Shown: positions 1 to 7,664 of the stretch, one piece after another | How positions within the stretch are numbered: position 1 is the stretch's first letter | Layout of the letters: every line of letters begins with the position of its first letter | Origin: DASSBG01 sp965651365 | GTDB taxonomy: Bacteria; Pseudomonadota; Gammaproteobacteria; Xanthomonadales; Rhodanobacteraceae | DNA: 25,722 nt | Assembly: GCA_965651365.1 (NCBI GenBank) | Contig: CBFGSA010000030.1 | Location: 1 to 25,722 of the forward strand | Direction of reading: 5' to 3' | Program-made: the position numbers and the translations under genes | Notes under the pieces: model-generated | Database searches by the model: none | What the model was told of the DNA's origin: nothing | What the model saw: the letters and a program-made list of their open reading frames with translations, nothing else

Positions 1-18
1 CCGGGACCCGCAGTTTTC

Positions 19-124
19 GTCATCCCGGGGCCGAGCGCAGCGAGGAACCCGGGATCCACTTTCTTGCGCCAGTTTCCGGCAAACAAGTGGATTCCGGATC
101 TCGCTACGCGAGTCCGGAATGACG
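19..124. repeat. Inverted pair of REP-like hairpin repeats
   Basis: Two copies of one short palindromic element lie head to head. The first (19-62) begins CGTCATCCCGGG and ends CCCGGGATCCACTT, with ATCCCGGG (22-29) pairing with CCCGGGAT (48-55). The second (86-124) is the reverse: AAGTGGATTCCGGA to TCCGGAATGACG; at 91-120 ATTCCGGA pairs with TCCGGAAT and CTCGC with GCGAG around a TAC loop, with one bulged T. A third, degenerate copy is at 25621-25661. Such elements are typical of dispersed extragenic repeats in xanthomonad-like genomes; I cannot name the family and no REP-associated transposase lies in the window. Confidence 0.75.
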
Positions 125-180
125 AACTGGCGGGCCACGGCGTTCCGTGCGCATGGGCCGCGTTTCCGTGCACTGGCGCA

Positions 181-209
181 GTGACGGCAGCCCCGGACCG
201 CGCTACAGT
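181..209 (+). promoter_or_regulatory. Possible sigma-70 promoter for pilU
   Basis: GTGACG (181-186) and TACAGT (204-209) are separated by 17 bases, each matching four of six consensus positions. A start about seven bases downstream would give a leader of roughly 30 bases to the pilU ATG at 248. pilT, usually directly upstream of pilU, is not in the window; the REP pair precedes this site, which suggests pilU may have its own promoter, but the match is modest. Confidence 0.3.
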
Positions 210-247
210 GTCATCCAGACGCATTGTCCGTAACCCGGAGGCATTTC

Positions 248-1399
248 ATGGCCAGCGTAGATTTCACCTCATTTCTGAAACTGATGGCGCACAAGAAGGC
301 GTCGGACCTTTTCATCACTGCCGGTGTGGCGCCGTCGATCAAGGTGCACGGGCGTATCGTGCCGATCACGCAGGAGGCACTGACCCCGCAGCAGGCGCGC
401 GACATGGTGCTGAACGTGATGACGCCGCAGCAGCGCGAGGAGTTTGAAAAAACCCACGAGTGCCAGTTTGCCATCGGCGTGTCCGGTGTCGGCCGCTTTC
501 GTGTGTCTTGCTTCTACCAGCGCAATCACGTCGGCATGGTGCTGCGCCGGATCGAGACCAAGGTGCCGACCTTCGAAGAGCTGAATCTGCCGGCGATCCT
601 CAAGCAGTTGTCGATGACCAAGCGCGGCATCATCATCTTCGTCGGCGCCACCGGTACCGGCAAATCGACCTCGCTGGCGGCCATGGTCGGCTACCGCAAC
701 AAGAATTCCACCGGCCACATCATCACCATCGAGGACCCGATCGAATACGTGCACCGCCACGAGGGCTGCATCATCACCCAGCGCGAGCTCGGCATCGACA
801 CCGATTCGTGGGACAACGCGCTCAAGAACACGCTGCGGCAGGCGCCCGACGTGATCATGATCGGCGAGGTGCGTACCCGCGAGACCATGGAGCACGCCAT
901 CAACTTCTCGGAAACGGGCCATCTGGTGCTGTGTACCCTGCACGCCAACAATGCCAACCAGGCCATGGACCGCATCATCCACTTCTTCAGCGAGGACCGG
1001 CGCGAACAGTTGTTCATGGATCTGTCGCTGAATCTGAAGGGCGTGATCGCCCAGCAGCTCATCCCGACCCCGGATGGCAAGGCGCGGCGGGTGGCGATGG
1101 AGATCATGCTGGGCACGCCGCTGGTGCAGGACTACATCCGCAAGGGCGAGATCCACAAGCTCAAGGACGTGATGAAGGAATCGACCAACCTGGGCATGCA
1201 GACCTTCGACCAGAGCCTGTTCGAGCTCTACCAGGCCGGCGAAATCAGCTACGAGGACGCATTGCGCCACGCCGATTCGGCCAACGAGGTACGCCTGAAG
1301 ATCAAGCTGGCCCAGGGCGGCGATGCCCACACCCTGTCGCAGGGCCTGGACGGGGTCGATCTGGAAGAAACCGGCGACGAGCACACCATGCGCTTCTGA
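248..1399 (+). CDS. pilU: PilU, type IV pilus retraction ATPase (PilT paralogue)
   Basis: A 383-residue cytoplasmic hexameric ATPase of the GspE/PilT family that assists PilT in pulling pili back during twitching motility. Walker A is GATGTGKS at residues 133-140, Walker B region DVIMIGEVR at 201-209, followed by the PilU-like RTRETM segment and the His-box GHLVLCTLHANNA. Length is within a residue of P. aeruginosa PilU (382). PilT itself usually carries GEMRDLET at the Walker B site, so PilU is the better call. The ATG at 248 is chosen because GGAGG (237-241) sits six bases upstream; an earlier in-frame start at 224 has no such site. The gene is alone on this strand here, convergent with the lipoprotein gene beginning at the far side of a 152-base gap (1400-1551) in which I see no clear terminator. 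Confidence 0.95.
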   Translation: MASVDFTSFLKLMAHKKASDLFITAGVAPSIKVHGRIVPITQEALTPQQARDMVLNVMTPQQREEFEKTHECQFAIGVSGVGRFRVSCFYQRNHVGMVLRRIETKVPTFEELNLPAILKQLSMTKRGIIIFVGATGTGKSTSLAAMVGYRNKNSTGHIITIEDPIEYVHRHEGCIITQRELGIDTDSWDNALKNTLRQAPDVIMIGEVRTRETMEHAINFSETGHLVLCTLHANNANQAMDRIIHFFSEDRREQLFMDLSLNLKGVIAQQLIPTPDGKARRVAMEIMLGTPLVQDYIRKGEIHKLKDVMKESTNLGMQTFDQSLFELYQAGEISYEDALRHADSANEVRLKIKLAQGGDAHTLSQGLDGVDLEETGDEHTMRF

Positions 1400-1551
1400 T
1401 CATGCGGCAGGAGGGGCACCTGCCCGCGGGCCCCGGTTCAATCCCGTGGTCGCACGTTCGGAGCATTGCAGGAGCCTGCGTGCCGGCGATCTTTTCTGTT
1501 GGCCCTCCATGGACCACCGTCAGCAAGCGCAAATTGTTGCCGGCAGGTTAC

Positions 1552-3288
1552 CTATTTCAGCCTGACTTCTGATTCGATGACCAGACCGTGCTTGTCCATG
1601 TGTGCATCGAAGCCCAGTTGTTTCATGTCGTCGTAGCTTCTTGCCGCACTTTCGAAGGACTGTTGCATGTTGGCCTGAACCTTGGCGGTGGTGGCGTTGC
1701 TGGCCGGCAGTTGCGAAGAAGTCATCGTCTTGCCGGCGGCGCGAATCCACCGCGCAAGGGTCGGACCATCGAAGCGGCTTGACAGCAATTGTCCGGGTTC
1801 ACCAGTCGCGCCGTTCAGCGCACTGTCGAGCTTGTCCTTCTGGTCCGCGCCGATCCCGACGGCGATGGCGTGATCATTCATGGCCAGCCAGACCGGCTCG
1901 CCGGTGAACTGGCTGAGCGATTCGGGCAGGGCTACAGGCCGACCGTCGGGCTTGATGTCGAGTTGGTTCAGAGGCTGCAGCATGGCCTTGGCCATGGCCA
2001 GCACGCTCTGCGGATCCTTGAGCGCCAGCACCGCGCGCGCCTCAACCGCGGGCATGCCGTCCTTGGCGGGTGCCTGCAACTGGTCAACCAGCACATGCAG
2101 GCCGCGCAGGTTGCCGAACGGCGGAATCGCGGTCTTGGGCATCTGCTGGCCGATCTCGGTGAATGCCTTGTTGAGTCCGCGCAGTGGCTTGCAGGTGAAC
2201 GGCTTGCTTGCCACGGCATTGGCCTGTGCCATCCAGAAATCGCGGATCGCCGGCAGGGGCAGGGCCAGAGCCACGTTGACTGGCGCAGTGGAATCCGCTT
2301 TGCCCAGGCCAGGCAGTGTTGACTTCACCTGATCGAATGCGGCGGTGATATCCGGTGCCAGCTCGATATTCATGCGTTGCGCGGCCTGGTGCGCGTCAAA
2401 CCGGGTGTAGCCGAAGCTGATTTGCGGCACGCGCGCGGCGATGCGCTTCAGGTCGTCCTGGCAGCCCGGTCCGTTGAATTCGGTGAGTGCCGCCCTGGCC
2501 TTGCCGCTGCGGGAAGTGGCAAGCATCGCCTTCAGCAGCGCGTCCTTGCCCGAAGCCAGATCGGCCAGCAGCCGGCCGGTGTCGAGATAGCCGAGCCCCT
2601 GCGCCAGATACCCTTGTTCGTCGGCCAGTTTCTCCAGGCGCGACACGACACTGTCCTGCGCGCTCGGCGAGTCGGCACCGACGGCCAGTTTCAACAAGCC
2701 GGGCGGCGCATCGGCGGGCAGCAGGGCAATTGCGAACTGGCCATCATGGTGGGCGAATACCATCTGCAGGTTCACCTCGGGCACCGCCGCACGGCGGTAG
2801 TCAACCTTGCCGGTACTGCCAGGTTCGAGCGTGATTTCACCCGCCTTGGCCATGCGGTCCACCAATGCCTTGAACTTGGCCGGATCCTTGAGCTGGCCAC
2901 GAAAAACGGGGCTCAGCCCCAGGCCGTACCAGGCAAAATGGCCGTGCACGTCGATGCCGCTGTCTGCGATCACCTGCTGGAAGGTCTTGCCGTCCATCTC
3001 ATCGGCCATCGCGTTCATCAGGCCGGCAAGGTGTGGTGCATCGTCCTTCATTTCGTCCGCGGCCTCGCGGAATTGGCGGACCGAGTTGGGCAATTGGGCG
3101 TTATTCTTGCTCAGCCACGCATCCAGAACGTCCGGCTTGATGGGTTCCATGTTGGCAAACACGAATGGCGTGTCGGCGGGCACATGGGCGAGCACGGGCT
3201 GTTCGGATGTCTTGTCACCGCAGGCGGCAAGCAAGACAAGTACGCTGGCCAATGCCAGCAGGCGAAACAATCGGGACGTTGTCAACAT
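1552..3288 (-). CDS. Large predicted outer-membrane lipoprotein of unknown function
   Basis: A 578-residue protein beginning with a classical lipoprotein signal: basic N-terminus, hydrophobic stretch and lipobox LLAAC, with Cys23 as the predicted lipidated residue. Gly and Asp follow the cysteine; there is no Asp at +2, so export to the outer membrane by Lol is expected. The mature start, VPADTPFVFANMEPI, resembles the 'VPADT' opening of DUF3352-type bacterial proteins, but this is a guess from one short motif. No transmembrane helices or catalytic signatures are apparent. It follows pyrB on the same strand after 87 bases and has no strong Shine-Dalgarno sequence. It occupies the position where P. 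aeruginosa has pyrC'. Function is unknown; the lipoprotein call is firm, the family call weak. Confidence 0.8.
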   Translation of the reverse strand: MLTTSRLFRLLALASVLVLLAACGDKTSEQPVLAHVPADTPFVFANMEPIKPDVLDAWLSKNNAQLPNSVRQFREAADEMKDDAPHLAGLMNAMADEMDGKTFQQVIADSGIDVHGHFAWYGLGLSPVFRGQLKDPAKFKALVDRMAKAGEITLEPGSTGKVDYRRAAVPEVNLQMVFAHHDGQFAIALLPADAPPGLLKLAVGADSPSAQDSVVSRLEKLADEQGYLAQGLGYLDTGRLLADLASGKDALLKAMLATSRSGKARAALTEFNGPGCQDDLKRIAARVPQISFGYTRFDAHQAAQRMNIELAPDITAAFDQVKSTLPGLGKADSTAPVNVALALPLPAIRDFWMAQANAVASKPFTCKPLRGLNKAFTEIGQQMPKTAIPPFGNLRGLHVLVDQLQAPAKDGMPAVEARAVLALKDPQSVLAMAKAMLQPLNQLDIKPDGRPVALPESLSQFTGEPVWLAMNDHAIAVGIGADQKDKLDSALNGATGEPGQLLSSRFDGPTLARWIRAAGKTMTSSQLPASNATTAKVQANMQQSFESAARSYDDMKQLGFDAHMDKHGLVIESEVRLK

Positions 3289-3375
3289 GGAAGTGCTCGT
3301 TGCTGGGTTGTCTTTCTATCCTTCAACGGCCAGTGCCCTGCTGCAACAGCCGATGGTCATTCCGGCTCCGGCCAT

Positions 3376-4293
3376 TCAGCGTGCTGTCAGCAATTCGGCC
3401 AGCACGGCCATGCGTACGGCCACGCCATTCCGGACCTGGCGCAGGATCTGCGATTGCGGGCCGTCGGCAACCTCGGGCGAGATTTCGATGCCGCGGTTGA
3501 TCGGCCCCGGATGCAATACCAGGCAATCTGCAGCCGCGCGCCGCAGGCGCGTGCGGTCAAGCCCGAACTTGCGGAAATAGACTTCGGTGTCGGGCACCTG
3601 CTCGCTCTGCATGCGCTCGACCTGGAGGCGCAGCATGATGACCGCGTCGACGCCCTCGATGGCTGCATCAAAGTCGCTGTGCCGACTGCAGCCTGGAACC
3701 TCGTCCGACTCGGGCAGAAGGTTCTCCGGGCCGCACAGGCGCAGCTCGGTCACGCCCAGGCTCTGCAGGGCGCGGATGTCCGAGCGCGCGACCCGCGAAT
3801 GGGCGATATCGCCGCAGATGGCGACTTTCAGGCTGGACAGGTCCGGATGCTGCTGGCGAATGGTCAGCACGTCCAGCAGTCCCTGGGTCGGGTGCGCCTG
3901 ATTGCCGTCACCGGCATTGATCACGGCCACCGGGCTGTGTGCGTGGTGGGCCAGAAAACCTGGCGTGCCGGGGCGCTTGTGGCGCACGATCAGTGCGTCG
4001 ATCTGCATCGCCTCCAGCGTGTGCAGGGTGTCGATGAGTGTTTCGCCCTTGCTGGTGGATGCGTGCGCGGTGTCGAAGTTGACCACCAGCGCGCCGAGCC
4101 GTCGCGCGGCCAGCTCGAACGAGGTGCGGGTGCGGGTGGATGGTTCGAAGAACAGGTTCAGAACCGTGCGCCCGGCCAGCAGATCGCTGTCGGGGCCGTG
4201 CGCGATCAGGCTGTCGGCACGGTCGAGAATGCGCGTGAGGGTGGCTGGTTCGAGGTCTTTCAGGCTGACCAGGTGGTGGAAGGCTTCAGTCAT
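3376..4293 (-). CDS. pyrB: Aspartate carbamoyltransferase catalytic subunit
   Basis: A 305-residue enzyme that condenses carbamoyl phosphate with L-aspartate to N-carbamoyl-aspartate, the committed step of pyrimidine synthesis. Carbamoyl-phosphate-binding STRTR is at residues 52-56 (within FEPSTRTRTSF), the SKGE loop at 81-84, HPTQ at 134-137 and HPGPINRG at 261-268. The ATG at 4293 is preferred over an upstream in-frame start at 4320 because it overlaps the ruvX stop codon by eight bases (ATGACTGA), pointing to translational coupling, and fits family length. P. aeruginosa-type ATCases need the inactive dihydroorotase homologue PyrC', normally encoded right after pyrB; no such gene follows here, nor is a pyrR or pyrI present in the window. 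Confidence 0.95.
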   Translation of the reverse strand: MTEAFHHLVSLKDLEPATLTRILDRADSLIAHGPDSDLLAGRTVLNLFFEPSTRTRTSFELAARRLGALVVNFDTAHASTSKGETLIDTLHTLEAMQIDALIVRHKRPGTPGFLAHHAHSPVAVINAGDGNQAHPTQGLLDVLTIRQQHPDLSSLKVAICGDIAHSRVARSDIRALQSLGVTELRLCGPENLLPESDEVPGCSRHSDFDAAIEGVDAVIMLRLQVERMQSEQVPDTEVYFRKFGLDRTRLRRAAADCLVLHPGPINRGIEISPEVADGPQSQILRQVRNGVAVRMAVLAELLTAR

Positions 4294-4744
4294 GGATGGC
4301 TGGAGTCGGGTTGGGAGCAAGGGAAAACCAGGTCTCGAGAATCACGGCTGCGGCCATGGCGTCGAGATCGGCGGCGTGGTGGCGGCGTTTGCTGCCGCTG
4401 GAGCGGGCACGGGCGAAACGGCGCGCGGCCTCTTGCGAGGAATGGCGTTCGTCGCACAGGTGGATTGGCGGTTCGAAACGCTCGCCCAGCATGGCGGCGA
4501 AGCGGCGCGCGCGGCGGCTCATGGCCTGCTCGCTGCCATCGAGCGCCAGCGGCAGGCCGACAACCAGCCCGGCCGGTTGCCACTCGCGGATCAGGCGCGC
4601 CAGAGTATCGGCGTCGGCCTGGCCTTCACGCATCGGCAGGGTCGTCAGCGGCCGGGCATGTCCGGTCAGGCTTTCGCCCACCGCCACGCCGGTCAGTCGG
4701 GTGCCCACATCGAATGCAAGATAGCGCGCGACGGCCCCGCTCAT
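4286..4744 (-). CDS. ruvX: YqgF/RuvX RNase-H-fold nuclease (putative Holliday junction resolvase; pre-16S rRNA 5' maturation)
   Basis: A 152-residue YqgF-family protein. The RNase H-like fold is indicated by AFDVGTRLTGVAV (Asp12), the VVGLPLALDGSE segment near residue 61, CDERHSSQEA (Glu99) and DLDAMAAAVILE (Asp128); the three acidic residues form the expected metal-binding set. Family members in E. coli mature the 5' end of 16S rRNA and were earlier proposed as alternative junction resolvases. The start ATG overlaps the yqgE stop by four bases (ATGA at 4744-4741), and its own stop overlaps the pyrB start, so it lies mid-operon. The C-terminal tail SLAPNPTPAIHD is slightly longer than in E. 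coli. Confidence 0.92.
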   Translation of the reverse strand: MSGAVARYLAFDVGTRLTGVAVGESLTGHARPLTTLPMREGQADADTLARLIREWQPAGLVVGLPLALDGSEQAMSRRARRFAAMLGERFEPPIHLCDERHSSQEAARRFARARSSGSKRRHHAADLDAMAAAVILETWFSLAPNPTPAIHD

Positions 4745-5313
4745 GCGTGGCCGACATGCGGGCTCAACTGATGGCTGTCAAAGCCCATCAGGCGTGTGGC
4801 CGCCTGCCAGCGCTCATCGACCTCGGTATCAAACAGGATTTGCGTGGTTGCAGAGACCGTGAGCCAGGCGTTGTCGGCCAGCTCCTGCTCCAGTTGACCG
4901 GCACTCCAGCCGGCATAACCCAGTGCCAGCAGGGCGTGGCGCGGACCGGTGCCGGCGGCCATCGCCGCCAGGATGTCGCGCGAGGTGGTGATGGCCCAGT
5001 GGCCGTCGATGCGGTGGCTCGATTCCCAGTCGCCATCGTCGGCCGGATGCACGATGAAGCCGCGTTCGGGCTGCAGCGGCCCGCCGATCAGAACCGGCAC
5101 CTGGTCGATGCCTTGGCGTGAATTGTCCAGATCAAGCTGCTCCAGCACCTTGTTGAAGGTGAAGTCCGCAGCCTTGTTGACCACCAGTCCCACGGCCCCG
5201 TCCTTGTTGTGCTGACACAACAGGGTGACTCCACGCGCAAAATTGGGATCGCTCATGCCCGGCATGGCCACCAGCAACTGGCCGGACAGCGATGTGAAGG
5301 ACTTTCCGCTCAT
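4741..5313 (-). CDS. yqgE: YqgE/AlgH family protein (UPF0301)
   Basis: A 190-residue protein of the UPF0301 family, recognisable from LSGQLLVAMPGMSDPNFARG near the N-terminus, GAVGLVVNKA, the VPVLIGGPLQPERGFIVH segment and the YAGWSAGQLEQEL motif. The biochemical role is not established; the family was once linked to alginate regulation (AlgH) in Pseudomonas. MSGKSFTSL at 5313 is preferred over an upstream start at 5331 by family alignment. It is immediately upstream of, and overlaps, ruvX, the arrangement conserved across many proteobacteria. Confidence 0.93.
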   Translation of the reverse strand: MSGKSFTSLSGQLLVAMPGMSDPNFARGVTLLCQHNKDGAVGLVVNKAADFTFNKVLEQLDLDNSRQGIDQVPVLIGGPLQPERGFIVHPADDGDWESSHRIDGHWAITTSRDILAAMAAGTGPRHALLALGYAGWSAGQLEQELADNAWLTVSATTQILFDTEVDERWQAATRLMGFDSHQLSPHVGHA

Positions 5314-5349
5314 GCCGCCATTGTACGGCATCGGCGCACGTCAAAACGC

Positions 5350-5570
5350 TCAACTTCGCTGTCGGCTCCCGCGTGGCCGTCCTGGCGGTCGAGGTGGAGG
5401 AAAGTCCTCCTCTTGCATGGTTTCCGCGTCCGTAAGCAAACAAGCCGGCGTCGTTCCGAGTCCATCCGCGATTTGCTGCAGCGTTTTCAACGTCAGGTTT
5501 TGGGCTCTATCGCGTTCTGTGTGGAATCGAGAGATCTCACTACGTGCAGGTCCAGTAGAGATGAAATGGG
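5350..5570 (-). pseudogene. 5'-truncated remnant of an XRE/HipB-type helix-turn-helix regulator
   Basis: Reading leftward from just after the tonB stop, one open frame encodes RSEISRFHTERDRAQ followed by NLTLKTLQQIADGLGTTP and ACLL, which matches the second half of a Cro/C1-type HTH (recognition helix, then the NLTLKTL..IA..LG helix pair). The first half of the domain and any start codon are missing: only 16 bases separate the tonB stop from the conserved frame, so the 5' end was lost at that junction. The frame then continues through an Arg/Pro-rich tail to a TGA at 5350. By eye the segment is less GC-rich than its neighbours. A short functional peptide is possible but no start with a ribosome site is visible. 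Confidence 0.55.
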
Positions 5571-5581
5571 TGCCCTGGGGC

Positions 5582-6460
5582 TCAGCCGCGGGTGCGCAGG
5601 TTGCCGTTGGGCAGGAATTGCCAGGTGCGGGTGATGTTGAATTCGTCGTAGTCGCCGGCTTTTTTCGGAATGGGCGGAAATGGCGCTGACAGGCGCACGA
5701 TGCGCAGGGCGGCATCGTCGAGCAGCTTGTGCCCGGAGCTCTGGATTATCTCGGCGGTCTTGACGCTGCCGTCGCGGCGCAGCACCACGGTCAGGATCAG
5801 GTCGCCGTGCAGGTTCCGCTTGCGGGCCTGTTCGGGATAGTTGAGGTTGCCGATGCGCTGCACGCGCTCGACCCAGGCCCGCATGTAGGCGGCGTAGGCG
5901 TATTCGCGGGTATTGGCACTGAGGTATTTGACCTTGGGCCGCTTGGCGTAGCGCTGTTCCTGTTCGCGCACTTCAGCGGCCAGGCGGGCCATTTCCATCC
6001 GTCGCCGGATCTCGACCGGTGAAGGCTTCACGTCGCGATGGATTTGCTGGTGATGGTCGGGTTCGCTCACGACCTTGTGTTTGCTGGATGCCGTGGTGGT
6101 CAGAACTTGCGGAGCGGTGGCATCTTGTGCCTGCGGGGAGGATGGATCGAGGCGGTGCGGTGCGTCGCCAGCATCCTGTTTGACCAGATTGCTTGACGCG
6201 CGCTCCGAAGGCCGATGCGGCTTGTCGCTGTTGCCGCCACCGCGGTTGTCGGCCTGGGCCAGGAAATCGGCCTTGTCGGGCTTTTCGCGGTTGGCGGTCT
6301 GCACCAGGGTCACATCCAGCGAGGGCAGGGCGGGGCGCGGCAGCGGAAAGTCGAAGGTGATGCCGAGGATCAGCACGCCATGCACGATCAGCGAAAACAG
6401 CGCCGTCACACCGAGCTTGTCGGCGCTGGATGCAACCGGGGCGGCAAAGGCGTCGTTCAC
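5582..6460 (-). CDS. tonB: TonB-family energy transducer, TonB3-like by position
   Basis: A 292-residue inner-membrane protein. A single membrane anchor lies at about residues 17-36 and contains Ser23-x3-His27, the S-x3-H spacing characteristic of TonB anchors that contact ExbB/ExbD. A charged, low-complexity periplasmic spacer follows (to ~200), including a helical RRRMEMARLAAEVREQEQRY stretch, then a TonB C-terminal domain from LNYPEQARKRNLHGDL through SGHKLLDDAALRIVR. The start codon is GTG (6460-6458) and overlaps the gshB stop by four bases. In P. aeruginosa the gene at this position between yqgE and gshB is tonB3, needed for twitching motility; a similar pilus role is inferred from synteny only. 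No exbB/exbD is nearby. Confidence 0.88.
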   Translation of the reverse strand: MNDAFAAPVASSADKLGVTALFSLIVHGVLILGITFDFPLPRPALPSLDVTLVQTANREKPDKADFLAQADNRGGGNSDKPHRPSERASSNLVKQDAGDAPHRLDPSSPQAQDATAPQVLTTTASSKHKVVSEPDHHQQIHRDVKPSPVEIRRRMEMARLAAEVREQEQRYAKRPKVKYLSANTREYAYAAYMRAWVERVQRIGNLNYPEQARKRNLHGDLILTVVLRRDGSVKTAEIIQSSGHKLLDDAALRIVRLSAPFPPIPKKAGDYDEFNITRTWQFLPNGNLRTRG

Positions 6461-7398
6461 TTGTTCTCGATCACGTCAAACAGCATGCCGGCGATATTAA
6501 GGCCAAACTGGGCATCGAGTTCGCGCATGCAGGTCGGCGATGTGACGTTGATCTCGGTCAGCCAGTCGCCGATCACGTCCAGACCCACCAGCAGCAGGCC
6601 GCGACGCTTGAGCTCGGGGCCGACGATGGCCGCAATTTCGCGATCGCGTTCGCTGAGCGGCTGACCGATCCCGCGGCCACCGGCGGCCAGGTTGCCGCGA
6701 AAATCGGTGCCCTGCGGCATGCGTGCCAGGGCGTAGGGGACCGGCTCGCCGTCGATCATCAGGATGCGCTTGTCGCCCTGGGCGATTTCCGGCAGGTATT
6801 TCTGCGCCAGCACAAAATGGCCGTTGCGCCCGATGATGGTCTCGATGATGGAATTGAGGTTGGGGTCACCGGCGTGGCTGCGGAAAATGCCCTGGCCGCC
6901 CATGCCGTCCAGCGGCTTGAGCACAACTTCGCCGATTTCGTCGACAAACTGACGTATGGCGTCAGGATCGCGCGCAACCCGGCTCGGCGCACAGCACTCG
7001 GGGAACTGAAGTGCGAACAGTTTCTCGTTGCAGTCGCGCAAGGCCTGCGGATTGTTGACCACGCGGCTGCCGGCTTGCCGGGCCAGCTCCAGGATGCGCG
7101 TGTCATGGACAAAATTGCTGTCCACCGGCGGGTCCTTGCGCTCGAAGATCAGCGGCATCTCGTCCAGTGAGCGCCACTCGACGCCGAGCCGGTCGAACCA
7201 GTGTTCGTTGTCATCGTGTACCCGCACTTCGCTGGCGCGCACCCAGGGGCGGCCATCGCGCAGCGCCAGGTCGCCCGGCACGGCGACATGCAGTCGATAG
7301 CCGCGCCGTTGCGCCTCCAGCAGCAGCGCCAGCGAGGTATCTTTGGCCGGATGGATCGATTCGATCGGATCCATCAGCATGAGCAGCGATTCAGACAT
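6457..7398 (-). CDS. gshB: Glutathione synthetase
   Basis: A 313-residue cytosolic ATP-grasp enzyme joining gamma-glutamylcysteine and glycine. Family landmarks are MDPIESIHPAKDTS near the N-terminus, DPPVDSNFVHDT, the nucleotide-binding KPLDGMGGQGIFR, the glycine-rich NLAAGGRG and the C-terminal GLDVIGDWLTEINVTSPT. The ATG at 7398 is chosen over 7440 because MSESLLMLMDPIESI fits the family start. It is the first gene of the leftward block and shares a 266-base divergent control region with pilG; its stop overlaps the tonB start. Confidence 0.95.
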   Translation of the reverse strand: MSESLLMLMDPIESIHPAKDTSLALLLEAQRRGYRLHVAVPGDLALRDGRPWVRASEVRVHDDNEHWFDRLGVEWRSLDEMPLIFERKDPPVDSNFVHDTRILELARQAGSRVVNNPQALRDCNEKLFALQFPECCAPSRVARDPDAIRQFVDEIGEVVLKPLDGMGGQGIFRSHAGDPNLNSIIETIIGRNGHFVLAQKYLPEIAQGDKRILMIDGEPVPYALARMPQGTDFRGNLAAGGRGIGQPLSERDREIAAIVGPELKRRGLLLVGLDVIGDWLTEINVTSPTCMRELDAQFGLNIAGMLFDVIENK

Positions 7399-7588
7399 GG
7401 TCAATTCCAGATGGCGGACTGCGCCTTGCTGGCGCGCCACACCTGCATTTTGCGTGCTTGTGCGAGCGCTTTCCAGTCAGGAACTTGGCGACGTAACTTG
7501 ACATTTTAGATAAACACTGGTTAAACATCGAGTACACTGTTGCGGTGTCGGTGGCGCGAGCCCCGGCAGATGACCGCAACAGCAATGA
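7399..7588. promoter_or_regulatory. Divergent control region between gshB and pilG (sigma-70-type boxes)
   Basis: The region is AT-richer than its surroundings around 7498-7540. On the minus strand TAAAAT (7508-7503) matches five of six -10 positions and could serve gshB with a leader near 98 bases, though the -35 (TCGATG, 17 bases upstream) is poor. On the plus strand a perfect TTGACA (7498-7503) is followed after 17 bases by TTAAAC (7521-7526), a weak -10. These overlap, so only one may be used. A stronger sigma-54 match lies nearer pilG. Confidence 0.35.
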
Positions 7589-7617
7589 TGGGCACGAATC
7601 TTGCATGCAGTCTGCAT
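7589..7617 (+). promoter_or_regulatory. Sigma-54 (RpoN) type promoter upstream of the pilG operon, with overlapping dyad
   Basis: TGGGCACGAATCTTGCA (7589-7605) fits the sigma-54 consensus YTGGCACGRNNNTTGCW at every specified position except the second (G for T). The invariant GG (7591-7592) and GC (7603-7604) are correctly spaced for -24/-12. The predicted start is near 7616, about 49 bases before the pilG ATG at 7665. A perfect dyad, ATGCAG-T-CTGCAT (7605-7617), overlaps the -12 edge and start site and could be an operator or chance. Confidence 0.6.
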
Positions 7618-7664
7618 AGAAGTGTCTGATGGTCTTGGCCGTTGAAAAGCAAACCCGGGGACAG

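Noticed and set aside
1400..1551. GC-rich palindrome GCCCGCGGGC in the pilU/lipoprotein convergence as a terminator
   Set aside because: No T-tract follows on either strand; the short palindrome is likely to occur by chance at this GC content.
2377..5121. A 914-codon open frame on the plus strand opposite the lipoprotein, pyrB, ruvX and yqgE genes
   Set aside because: It runs antisense to well-identified genes, has no recognisable domain, and long antisense frames are expected at this GC content and codon bias.
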